DNA of 64,000 bases from Rhodocyclaceae bacterium. Its GTDB lineage: Bacteria; Pseudomonadota; Gammaproteobacteria; Burkholderiales; Rhodocyclaceae. The stretch's first letter is position 1; the number at the start of each line of letters is the position of its first letter. Positions 1 through 11,509 of this stretch are shown piece by piece. Both the position numbers and the translations under genes were made by a program. Below the pieces are notes generated by a model. That model saw nothing but the letters and a program-made list of their open reading frames with translations. It had not been told where the DNA came from and searched no databases. The stretch is taken from assembly GCA_030824275.1 (NCBI GenBank), contig JAVBXY010000003.1, forward strand, positions 124,001 to 188,000, given 5' to 3'.

Positions 1-977
1 CGCAGGCTTTCCTGCATCAGCCGGGCGAAGTGGCGCAGTACCGCATCACCGGTGGCATGACCATGGGTATCGTTGACGCTCTTGAAATGGTCGAGGTCAA
101 GCATCAGTACGGTGATCGGCAGGTCGAGGCTGCGCTGCGCGCGAGCCAGCTGATCCTCCATGCGGTCAATGAAATGCCGGCGATTGGACAGTCCGGTAAG
201 AAAGTCGGTGGTGGCCAGTTCGATCAACTGGGCTTCATTGGTCTCAAGGTCGGCCAGCATTCGGTTGAAGCCTTCGCTCAAATGCCCGACCTCGTCGTGA
301 CGGCTCGTATCGACGCGAAAGCCGCGTTCATCCGCCCGTACTCGCTCGAAGGCCTTGGCCAGCCGGTTCAGGCCTTCGGTCAGCCAGTTCGCCATCAGCA
401 GAGCGAACAGATAGCCGAGGGCTGTGGCAAAAACGATGTACAGGACGCCTTGCAACTGGACTGAGCGAAGATTGCTGTTGATCGGCGTCTGGTCCACACC
501 CACGCGTGCCCAGGCGATCAGCTTGGCGCCAGCAACGACGGGCGCCGCGATATCCACCAAGGCATCGTTGTTGACCAGCACGACCAACTGCGGGGGCCGA
601 CCGATCAGGGTGCGACTGGTGTTGTCCTGGGCATGCTGTCCGATGTGGCGCTGGTCGCTATGGGTCAGCACCCGTCCATCCGGCGTCAGCAGCATGACAT
701 AGCGCACATGGGGATGTCGAGCGACGGATTTTGTCACCTCTTGCAGGCCTACCACATCATCGGCCATGACCCAGGAGACGCTGCTGACGGCGAGGGTTTC
801 CGCCAGGTGGCTGTTGTTTTCGAGGCTTTGGTGGCGCAGGAAGTTGCCCTGTCGCGCCACCAGGTCGATCACGAGAAAACTCATCAGCAAACCGTGTAGC
901 AGCGTGATGCCTAGGATCAGCCGCTGGCGTATTGTCAGTGAGTTCAGGTAGTGAGCGATGCGGGTTGGAATGCTCAT
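1..977 (-). CDS. Membrane diguanylate cyclase (GGDEF), partial, runs off left edge
   Basis: Reverse complement reads [31 protein letters not shown]... at the start and [36 protein letters not shown] near the left edge (GGDEF-type core). Start overlaps the stop of the upstream gene (ATGA). Confidence 0.85.
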   Translation of the reverse strand, partial: [325 protein letters not shown]

Positions 978-1933
978 TCCTCCAGCGGCCTGACCGTGCG
1001 GGAAAACTCGGTGATGAATTCACGCACGGGAAGATAGGTATCGTTGCTGGCAATTTCGAAGCGCGACAGGGGCAGACGCGTCAGCGCCTTTCGTCCTGCG
1101 GCATCAGTGTGCAGCGAAAATAGGATATCGCCGACCTTTTGCAGCAGATCCGGCGGGAAGTCGTCTCGTGCCATCAGCGAGTTGTTGATCAGGGATTCGG
1201 TTTGCCATTTCACCCGCAATTCGGCGGCACGGTCAGGATGGTCGCGCTGGAAGGCGAGCCACGGTGGTGGCCAGGTGGCGCCAGCTACCGTGTTGCCCAG
1301 GTACACATTCATGATGGACGATTCCTGCGAGCCGACGTAACGGGCCTCATAGCTGCCCACGGGTACGCCGTGTTGATGCAAATAATGCTGGGGCATCATG
1401 GTGGCGGCGAGTGCCGTTTTGGCGGGAAAACTTACCGCCTTGCCCCGAAGGTCGGATGGCTTCTCGATGGGGCTGTCGTGGCGAACGATGACGATGCCGC
1501 GAAACGACTGATCATCCCCCATCTTGCCGAAAACCCGATAGCCGTGTCCCATGGCATTGACGGTCTGATAGGGATTCGGCAAGGCCAGGTCGAAATGCCG
1601 CGCGTAGAGCTTCCTGTCGAATTCCTCGTAGTTGCGAGAGGCTTCAAGCACGAAGCGAACTTCAGGAATGCGGGCGTTGAGCGTATCTACTATCGGCCCA
1701 TAGACTTCAAAGAGGCGGGACGGGTTGTGCAGTGGGTGGATGCCGAAGCGGTATTCCTTTTGCGTCGTTGCACCCGCCGGACGATCACTGAACTGTGGCT
1801 GGTAGCTTGCGGCGGGATCGTTTTTTCCGCAGCCGGTGAGATTCTGTAGCAGTACGATTACCAGCGCCACCAGCCACCGGGCCATGTGGCTGAAGGCATG
1901 TCTTGCAGCCAGCGAATGGGACCAAGAATCCAT
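974..1933 (-). CDS. PhnD-like phosphate/phosphonate-type periplasmic substrate-binding protein
   Basis: ORF with lipoprotein/signal-like N-terminus and PhnD-family pattern (YRFGIHPLHNPSRLFEVYGPIVDTL...FDLALPNPYQTV). Confidence 0.8.
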   Translation of the reverse strand: MDSWSHSLAARHAFSHMARWLVALVIVLLQNLTGCGKNDPAASYQPQFSDRPAGATTQKEYRFGIHPLHNPSRLFEVYGPIVDTLNARIPEVRFVLEASRNYEEFDRKLYARHFDLALPNPYQTVNAMGHGYRVFGKMGDDQSFRGIVIVRHDSPIEKPSDLRGKAVSFPAKTALAATMMPQHYLHQHGVPVGSYEARYVGSQESSIMNVYLGNTVAGATWPPPWLAFQRDHPDRAAELRVKWQTESLINNSLMARDDFPPDLLQKVGDILFSLHTDAAGRKALTRLPLSRFEIASNDTYLPVREFITEFSRTVRPLEE

Positions 1934-2018
1934 TTGAAGTGGATCATAGTCCTATTAACCATGCATGCCTATCCGGTTTCCCTCACCTTTGATGGCCAGA
2001 TGCCACTGATGTCGAGAC

Positions 2019-3650
2019 TCAAACGCCGAAGCGCGATGTCGACTTGCGCAGCGCTTCCGACAGTGCCAACAATTCGGTTGCGGTGCCGGCGGTACGACGG
2101 GCGTCCTCGAAATTCCGATCAGTGATGCTGGCGATTTCTTCCACGCTGCGGGCAATTGATTGGCCGGCAGCACTTTGTTCGCGGATTGCTCCAGCGATCT
2201 GGTTCAGCGTCGTCGTCACTTGCTGCGCACCGTTGCGGATGCTGGCGATGGCAGTACCCGCCTTACCGGACATCTCGACCCCGCGCGAGGCTTGTTCCAC
2301 ACCCTGGTCCATGCTCGAAACGGCAATATGGGTACCGTCCTGAATGCGGGCAACGGTATTGGCGATTTCGGTGGTGGACAGGCTCGTACGCTCCGCCAGT
2401 TTGCGTACCTCGTCGGCGACGACGGCAAAGCCCCGGCCCTGCTCGCCGGCACGGGCAGCCTCAATGGCGGCATTGAGTGCCAGCAGATTGGTCTGGTCGG
2501 CGATTTCGCGGATTGTGTTGACGATGGAACTGATTTCCTTCGAGTGTTGCTCCAGTTCCCGTATCCGCTCCGAGGAAGCGTTGACCGAGGCGGCGAGTCC
2601 GTTGATGTCGGCGGTGGTTTCATCGATCACGCGACAGCCTTCGGTGGCTAGGGTGCCAGCCTCGACGGAAAAATCGTGGGCCTCCATGGCGTTATGGGCA
2701 ATGGCGTCGATGCCCACCGACATCTGCTCGACGGCGGCTGCAATACCTTGCGTGGAACTGCTCTGGGCGGCAAAGCGTTCGGTGAATTGATCGGCCGCTG
2801 TCTGCATTTCCTGCGCCTGCTGGGCGACGCGGCCGGCATCAGCGGAGACTTCCGCGATCATGCCGCGCAGGTTCTGCTGCATGCCGGCCACGGCGGCCAG
2901 CAGGCTGGTCGTGTCACCGGGCGCGACCTCGATCCGGCCGGTCATGTCACCGGCGGCGATCTGGCGGGTGATGGCCACCGCGTGCGCCGGTTCGCCCCCG
3001 AGGGAACCTACCACTGCCCGGCGCAACATCAACAGCGAGGTGCCGATCAGCAGCAGGATCACCACGCCGCCGCTGGCCAGTTGCAGGGCTGCTTTCTTGA
3101 AGTATGCATTGACGTCATCGAGGTAGATGCCGGTACCGATGATCCAGCCCCAAGGGGCATAGGCCTTGACGTAGGAAATCTTTGCCACCGGGGTGTCCGA
3201 CCCAGGCTTCGGCCAGTAGTAGTCGACGAGGCCGGCACCATCACGCTTGACGACGGCGACGAACTCCTGGAACAGCAGCTTGCCCTTCGGGTCCTTGAGC
3301 TGCGACATGTCCTTGTTTTCGAGTTCCGGCTTGGCCGCGTGCATCACGATGGCCGGTGACATGTCGTTGATCCAGAAATATTCCACCTTGTCGTAGCGCA
3401 TGGCGCGCACGGCGGCCAGCGCGGCTTTCTTGGCGTCCGCCTCCGACATGCGGCCTTCCTTTGCCGCCTTGTCGAAATCTGCAACGACACCGTGTGCGAC
3501 TTCGACGAGGTTGCGAACCTTTTCCTGACGGTCGGTTAGCAGCAGCTGGTGTTCAGAATATAGCGCCCCGGCAAACAGAGCGAACAGGGCAACGAGCGTG
3601 ATGGCAATCGTGATGGCGATGCGATTGCTCAGGGTCAGTGGGCGTCCCAT
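2019..3650 (-). CDS. Methyl-accepting chemotaxis protein with single Cache sensor domain
   Basis: MCP hairpin signature [51 protein letters not shown]; Cache-type N-terminus ([33 protein letters not shown]). Confidence 0.95.
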   Translation of the reverse strand: MGRPLTLSNRIAITIAITLVALFALFAGALYSEHQLLLTDRQEKVRNLVEVAHGVVADFDKAAKEGRMSEADAKKAALAAVRAMRYDKVEYFWINDMSPAIVMHAAKPELENKDMSQLKDPKGKLLFQEFVAVVKRDGAGLVDYYWPKPGSDTPVAKISYVKAYAPWGWIIGTGIYLDDVNAYFKKAALQLASGGVVILLLIGTSLLMLRRAVVGSLGGEPAHAVAITRQIAAGDMTGRIEVAPGDTTSLLAAVAGMQQNLRGMIAEVSADAGRVAQQAQEMQTAADQFTERFAAQSSSTQGIAAAVEQMSVGIDAIAHNAMEAHDFSVEAGTLATEGCRVIDETTADINGLAASVNASSERIRELEQHSKEISSIVNTIREIADQTNLLALNAAIEAARAGEQGRGFAVVADEVRKLAERTSLSTTEIANTVARIQDGTHIAVSSMDQGVEQASRGVEMSGKAGTAIASIRNGAQQVTTTLNQIAGAIREQSAAGQSIARSVEEIASITDRNFEDARRTAGTATELLALSEALRKSTSRFGV

Positions 3651-3870
3651 TTGCGGTCTCCTTCCCGGCCTGGAGCGGCCGCATGTGCTGACTGGTTATT
3701 GTTATGCCGAACGGTATATCCACGACACAGGCCATGATATGGCTGCGGACAAGGAAAGTTCAAGCCGTGAATTTTGCTTTTCTCGATATTTTGATGATTC
3801 ATCCTGTGGATTCGCCAAATGAAAACGGCCGGCACACTACCGTGGCCGGCCGTTCTGATGGGGGCGAAGA

Positions 3871-4389
3871 TTACTTGCGCTTGGTGCCGCCAGCCTTCTT
3901 GGCCATGTCGCCAACGCTGTTCATCGCTGCCGTCGAGGCCTTGGTGATCTGCTCGAAAGCTGCATTGGCGGTGGCGATAGCCTGTTGGAATGAGGCCATG
4001 GCATTCGGGTTCTGCCCCGGCAGGCCCTTGAGAAATGCCTGCATTGCCTCGGTCATGTCCTGACTGCCGCTGGCTAATTGCTCGGTCAGCAGGTGGGAAA
4101 ACTCGGCTCGTGCCTCGTTGCCGATTTCGGCAATCTGCTGGGCGGCGGCAACCATGCGCTGCGCAGTATCCTGTGCGTATTGAGCACGGAGTTGCATGAT
4201 CTGCTGCGGGTCCTTGGCACCGGTCTGGGCCTTGGCGTTCTCGACGCCGCTGGCGAACATCTCCTTCGCCAGTTCCGTTTGCAGGGCCATGATGCGCTGC
4301 GAATTCTCGATGGAAAGCTGAGCCAGACGCATGGCGGCTTCCATGTTCTTGCGGTGCAGTTCGCTGAATTGTTCCGACTTGCCTGCCAT
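3871..4389 (-). CDS. Phasin family protein
   Basis: 172 aa ORF, phasin-like amphipathic helices (EQFSELHRKNMEAAMRLAQLSIENSQRIMALQTELAKEMFASGVENAKAQ). Confidence 0.85.
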   Translation of the reverse strand: MAGKSEQFSELHRKNMEAAMRLAQLSIENSQRIMALQTELAKEMFASGVENAKAQTGAKDPQQIMQLRAQYAQDTAQRMVAAAQQIAEIGNEARAEFSHLLTEQLASGSQDMTEAMQAFLKGLPGQNPNAMASFQQAIATANAAFEQITKASTAAMNSVGDMAKKAGGTKRK

Positions 4390-4533
4390 GTGTATCTCCT
4401 GTGTTGAGGTGAGTTCGTACTTTCACAATAGCACCAATGCCTTACAAAACACTGACCTGAATCAAGCGACATGGATGTTGATGGAATTAACCTAGTACCA
4501 TAGTCTGGAATTCCATCCGCCTAAGGAGACTTC

Positions 4534-4896
4534 ATGACCACGCTGATGACGATGTTGGTGCTGCTGGTGGCACTGGAACACCTGTATTTCCTGTATCTCG
4601 AAATGTTCCTGTGGACCAAGCCGAAGGGGCTGAAAACCTTTGGCAACACGCCGGAAAAGGCGGAGGCGACCCGCGTACTGGCCGCCAATCAGGGCTTGTA
4701 CAACGGCTTCCTGGCAGCAGGCTTGGTCTTTGGCCTGCTATATCCCGATGCCGGGGCGGCAGCGCACATCCGCATGTTCTTCCTCGTTTGCGTCATCGTT
4801 GCCGGCATTTACGGTGGTCTGACGGCCAAGCGCACTATCCTCTACATTCAGGGCGGTCCGGCTCTGCTGGCCTTGGCGGTGCATTTAATGCGCTGA
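4534..4896 (+). CDS. DUF1304 family membrane protein
   Basis: 120 aa, hydrophobic, [13 protein letters not shown]...[13 protein letters not shown] pattern. Confidence 0.8.
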   Translation: MTTLMTMLVLLVALEHLYFLYLEMFLWTKPKGLKTFGNTPEKAEATRVLAANQGLYNGFLAAGLVFGLLYPDAGAAAHIRMFFLVCVIVAGIYGGLTAKRTILYIQGGPALLALAVHLMR

Positions 4897-4976
4897 ATCC
4901 GGCAGGCTTCCGACTTGAAAATCCGGGGGGCTTGCCCAACCTAGGGGGAAACACTTTTTCGGGAAGGGTCACCTCC

Positions 4977-7574
<2,598 letters not shown>

Positions 7575-7651
7575 GTTTCGCTGTTTGTTTTAGTAGATCA
7601 GGGCTGTCGTGCTTCATGGGCACGACAGCCCTTGTTTCGTTCCTGTTGCGC

Positions 7652-8098
7652 TCAGCCGCGATGGGGATTGCCGACACCCTTGTGCCAGCCGACATGGCGA
7701 CCGTTGTCATTGTGGCGCTGGTTGCTCTGATGGCTTTGACGATCATCGCGGCGATCATGGCGATTGTCGCGGGCGTCGTGGCGACGGTCCTTCTTGTCGT
7801 GCTTCAACTCGGCGCGGTCATGGCGGAGTTCCTTCTTGTCCTGGCGCATCTCGGCGCGTTCCCGGTGCATGCCGGCCTTGTCGCCTTCCTGCTTTTCGCG
7901 CAGGTAATCGCGTTGATCGTTGCGCAGTTCGCGCTGGTCGTTGCGGATTTCGCGGCGATCCTGGCGGACCTCGTGGCTGTCTTGGCGCATCTCGCGCCGG
8001 TCGTTGTCGGCGGCGCGGGCCGGGCTGATGGCGGTGAGGGTGAGCAGGCTGACGGCGATCATGCCGAGTTGCAGGGACTTGATGTGCTTGGCGTTCAT
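7652..8098 (-). CDS. Small secreted protein with charged Arg/Asp heptad repeats
   Basis: Signal peptide (MNAKHIKSLQLGMIAVSLLTLTAISPARAA) then repeated [RQ]D.RE[ILM]R[QN]D units. Confidence 0.7.
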   Translation of the reverse strand: MNAKHIKSLQLGMIAVSLLTLTAISPARAADNDRREMRQDSHEVRQDRREIRNDQRELRNDQRDYLREKQEGDKAGMHRERAEMRQDKKELRHDRAELKHDKKDRRHDARDNRHDRRDDRQSHQSNQRHNDNGRHVGWHKGVGNPHRG

Positions 8099-8230
8099 GG
8101 AGTTCTCCTCGGGTTGGCGGACCGCGCTCTGGCGCCGTCCATGGAGCGCAAGATAGCGACGAGTTTTCGGGCGATCTGTGAGCGAGTGTCAGCAAATGTA
8201 TCCGTCCGCCATTTCGGTTAGCATCGGGCG

Positions 8231-9502
8231 ATGAATCCGAATACCTCCGTGCGTGCCGACGCCGCAGTGATTGGCCTGGTGGGCGTCTGCCATGCCACCT
8301 CGCATCTGTTTCACCTTTTGTTACCACCGCTGTTTCCGCTGCTGATGCCGGAGTTCGGGCTCGGTTTTACCGAGGCCGGATTCCTGCTCACAGTGTTCTT
8401 CGCCATCTCAGGCGTGGGGCAGGCTTTTGCCGGCATCGTGGTGGATCGCTACGGCGCCCGGCGCGTGTTGATGGCCGGTATCGGCCTGCTGTCGTTGTCG
8501 GCCTTCCTGCTGGCGACGGCGAACAGCTATCCGCTGCTGCTGGCAGTGGTGGCGCTGGCCGGGCTGGGAAATTCGGTTTTCCATCCGGCGGATTTTTCCC
8601 TGCTCAACCATAAAGTCTCGCCGGCTCGCTTGGGCCACGCCTTTTCCGTGCATGGACTGTCAGGAAATCTGGGCTGGGCCATTGGCGCCATCATCGCCGG
8701 GACTGTGATGGTCTGGGCCGGCTGGCGGGGCGCGGGCATTGCCGGCGGTATGGTGGCGGCACTGGTCGTGGTGGCCCTGCATTTCGCCCGGCATCTGCTC
8801 GACGATCCGGCGCCAAAAGTCGGCGCTGGTGATACAGCGAATGTCGCGACAAACATCGCGGCAAACGTCGGGCCAGAGACTGGCTCGACCTTCGGTTTTC
8901 TCGGTGTGCCGGCGGTGTGGCTGGCCTTTCTGTTTTTCCTGTTGGTGACGGCGGCCTTCGGTGGCTTGCAGAGTTTCTCGGCGCCGGTGCTGGGGGGCAT
9001 CTACGGCCTCACACCCGGCCTGGCGGTGGCGGCATTGACCGGCTATCTCGTGGGCAGTGCCGGCGGCATGATCGCTGGCGGCTTCGTCGCCAGCCACGTC
9101 AGCGCCCATGATCGGGCGGTCGGCATCGCCTTGTCGGTCGCCGCACTTTTCGCCGGCGTGCTGGCCAGCGGTCTGCCACCGGCCTGGGCGGTGATTCCCT
9201 TGATGGCCGGCGTCGGCATTGGCGTCGGCATGGCGGGTCCTTCGCGCGATTTGCTGGTACGCCGCGCGGCGACCGAGTCGGTGCCGGGCGGACGTACTTC
9301 GCCGGCATTCGGTCGCGTATATGGTTTCGTCTATTCGGGCCTGGACGTGGGCATGGCGGCGGGGCCTGTGGCTTTTGGCGCGCTGCTCGATGCCGGCGGC
9401 CGCGATGGCGTGCTGCCGGGCGTGGCCTTGTTGCAGGTGCTGGCGGTATTTACCGTGCTGGCCATGGGCCGGCGTGTGTCGCCTTCGATCAGCCCGGCAT
9501 GA
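8231..9502 (+). CDS. MFS transporter
   Basis: 423 aa, multiple TM helices, MFS loop motif GIVVDRYGARRVLMAGI. Confidence 0.9.
   Translation: MNPNTSVRADAAVIGLVGVCHATSHLFHLLLPPLFPLLMPEFGLGFTEAGFLLTVFFAISGVGQAFAGIVVDRYGARRVLMAGIGLLSLSAFLLATANSYPLLLAVVALAGLGNSVFHPADFSLLNHKVSPARLGHAFSVHGLSGNLGWAIGAIIAGTVMVWAGWRGAGIAGGMVAALVVVALHFARHLLDDPAPKVGAGDTANVATNIAANVGPETGSTFGFLGVPAVWLAFLFFLLVTAAFGGLQSFSAPVLGGIYGLTPGLAVAALTGYLVGSAGGMIAGGFVASHVSAHDRAVGIALSVAALFAGVLASGLPPAWAVIPLMAGVGIGVGMAGPSRDLLVRRAATESVPGGRTSPAFGRVYGFVYSGLDVGMAAGPVAFGALLDAGGRDGVLPGVALLQVLAVFTVLAMGRRVSPSISPA
8815..8840 (+). repeat. Dispersed 26-nt motif copy 2 (in MFS gene)
   Basis: AAAAGTCGGCGCTGGTG-AT-ACAGCGA. Confidence 0.95.
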
Positions 9503-11285
9503 CGACGCGGTTGCGACCGTCGTGCTTGGCCTGATACATGGCGGCATCGGCACGGCGTAGCAGGCTGTCGATGTCCTCGCCGTCGCGCGGGTAGATCGCG
9601 ATGCCGATGCTGAGGGTGATGGCGAGTTCGGTACCCCGGATGCGGTAAGGCGCGCCGACCACGGCCAGCAGTTTTTCGGCGAGGGCGCGGACTTCGGCTT
9701 CATCGACGATCTCTGTGGCGAGGACGACGAACTCGTCGCCACCATGGCGGGCGACGGTATCGGCGGCGCGAACGTTGGCCAGCAAGCGGGTGGCAACTTC
9801 CCTGAGCAGCAGATCGCCCATCTCGTGGCCGTGGATGTCGTTGACCGGCTTGAAGTTGTCGAGATCGACGAAAAGTAGCGCAAAGCGTCGGTCGTAGCGA
9901 CGGGCGGCGGCCAGGGTCTGGGTGATGCGGTCGTGCAGCAGCGCCCGGTTGGGCAGATCGGTCAGGTGGTCGTACTGCGCCATGTGACGAATCTTCGATT
10001 CGGCTTCCTTGCGGTCGCTGATGTCGGCGATGACGCCGATCAGGCCGATCATGTTGCCGGCCGCATCGCGCAGATGGCCGCCGGAGAGATGGCCCCAGAA
10101 GCTGCTGCCATCGCGGCGCTGATAGAGACGCTCCAGGTCGATGCGCTGGTCTTCCGGCGAGGCCAACAGCCGCAGGGTGCGTTGCCGGGCTTCGTTGCGT
10201 TCGTCGGGATGCACCAGGGAGACGTACTCCGTGCCACTCAATTCCGCCGCCGGCCAGCGGAACATTTCGGCCATGTGTTGATTGACGTGGTTCAGGTGGC
10301 CCTGTCGATCCACCAGGAAGATGGCGACGCTGGAGGCGTCGTAGATGGCGCGCAGCAGGCTTTCCCGATCCAACAGCTGCTGCCGGCTGTCGACGAGTTC
10401 GCGGCGAATGGTGCGATCACCGTCAATGAGCACGGCCAGGGTCATCGACGACAGGCCCAGCATGGCGTAGTAAAGCCAGAAATACAGGGCCTGGGCCTCA
10501 TCGGCGATCTGCCCGAAAAAGCCGGTGCCGCGAATGTCGCCGGCGTGGGCCAGCAGCAGGCTGCCGAGCAGGGCGATGCTGGTGGCGGTAACGCCGAAAC
10601 GCAATGCGCACCAGATCATCAGCGGGAAGACCAGGAAGCCGACGGGCAGTGGTTCTTCGTCACCACCGAGGCGAACGAAAAATACCAGGTAGTGGATGAC
10701 GGCGAAAACCACCGCATACAACAGGGCATGCAGCTGGGATGTCGGACTGGGCGATCCGCGATGACACAGCAAGCCGAGGATGCAGGGGGTGACGAAGGCA
10801 AGGCCGAGAGAACTACCCATCCACCATTCCGTCCACGCGTTGTGTTCGGCAAAACTGATGCTGGCGGCGTAAGCCGTGATGGCTGCGGCGATCACGGCGG
10901 CGGCGAGAATCAGCAGCAGATAGCCGCGCAGGCCGGCGGTACGCCAATCGCGGCAGCCGAGCAGATGGAGCAGGCCGGCGGCAATCAGGGGTTCGAGGAA
11001 TAGCGCGAGCGCCAGGGGCATTGCCGACTGGATCGACATGCCCGGTAACAGAAGGGCGCCGACGGCGCCACCGAGGGCGGCGGGCCAGTAAGACCAGCCA
11101 CCGACCAGGATCGCGGCAAGGGCGAGACCGGACGGTAGCCAGATAACGGGGGCAAGGGATGGACGGAGAAGACCGTAAGGCGTCAGGATCGCAAGCAGCA
11201 GGCCAGCCAGCGCGACCGAGGCGACGCGCGTCGCGTAGTGCCGGTATGGAGGCCACACAACATCCGTGGCGCGGATCGGCTCCAT
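9489..11285 (-). CDS. MASE1-PAS-GGDEF diguanylate cyclase
   Basis: N-terminal multi-TM MASE1-like region; PAS; RFALLFVDLDNFKPVNDIHGHEMGDLLLREVATRL...DTVARHGGDEFVVLA. Confidence 0.9.
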   Translation of the reverse strand: MEPIRATDVVWPPYRHYATRVASVALAGLLLAILTPYGLLRPSLAPVIWLPSGLALAAILVGGWSYWPAALGGAVGALLLPGMSIQSAMPLALALFLEPLIAAGLLHLLGCRDWRTAGLRGYLLLILAAAVIAAAITAYAASISFAEHNAWTEWWMGSSLGLAFVTPCILGLLCHRGSPSPTSQLHALLYAVVFAVIHYLVFFVRLGGDEEPLPVGFLVFPLMIWCALRFGVTATSIALLGSLLLAHAGDIRGTGFFGQIADEAQALYFWLYYAMLGLSSMTLAVLIDGDRTIRRELVDSRQQLLDRESLLRAIYDASSVAIFLVDRQGHLNHVNQHMAEMFRWPAAELSGTEYVSLVHPDERNEARQRTLRLLASPEDQRIDLERLYQRRDGSSFWGHLSGGHLRDAAGNMIGLIGVIADISDRKEAESKIRHMAQYDHLTDLPNRALLHDRITQTLAAARRYDRRFALLFVDLDNFKPVNDIHGHEMGDLLLREVATRLLANVRAADTVARHGGDEFVVLATEIVDEAEVRALAEKLLAVVGAPYRIRGTELAITLSIGIAIYPRDGEDIDSLLRRADAAMYQAKHDGRNRVVMPG

Positions 11286-11509
11286 TGCTCCTCTGCTGGG
11301 ATGGTTATTGTTCTGCCCTCAATCTAGCACAGCCAGGGCAACAGCGATGAAGTGCCCGCATTTCCTGCCCGGTCCGGGGTAAAGCATGATTTATAGAATG
11401 GGTATTATATTTAATTGATATATGCCTTTTGGCATACAATTTCATTGCCTGCTGTTGTCGGGGAGGGCGGGGAGTTCATGTTGTCCTTTGTATGTCCTGG
11501 AGGTCGGGG

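Noticed and set aside
7616-8221. 201-aa hydrophobic plus-strand ORF opposite the heptad-repeat protein as a real membrane protein
   Set aside because: Best explained as the complement of charged codons; the minus-strand frame has a proper signal peptide and RBS-like GGAG upstream of its ATG.
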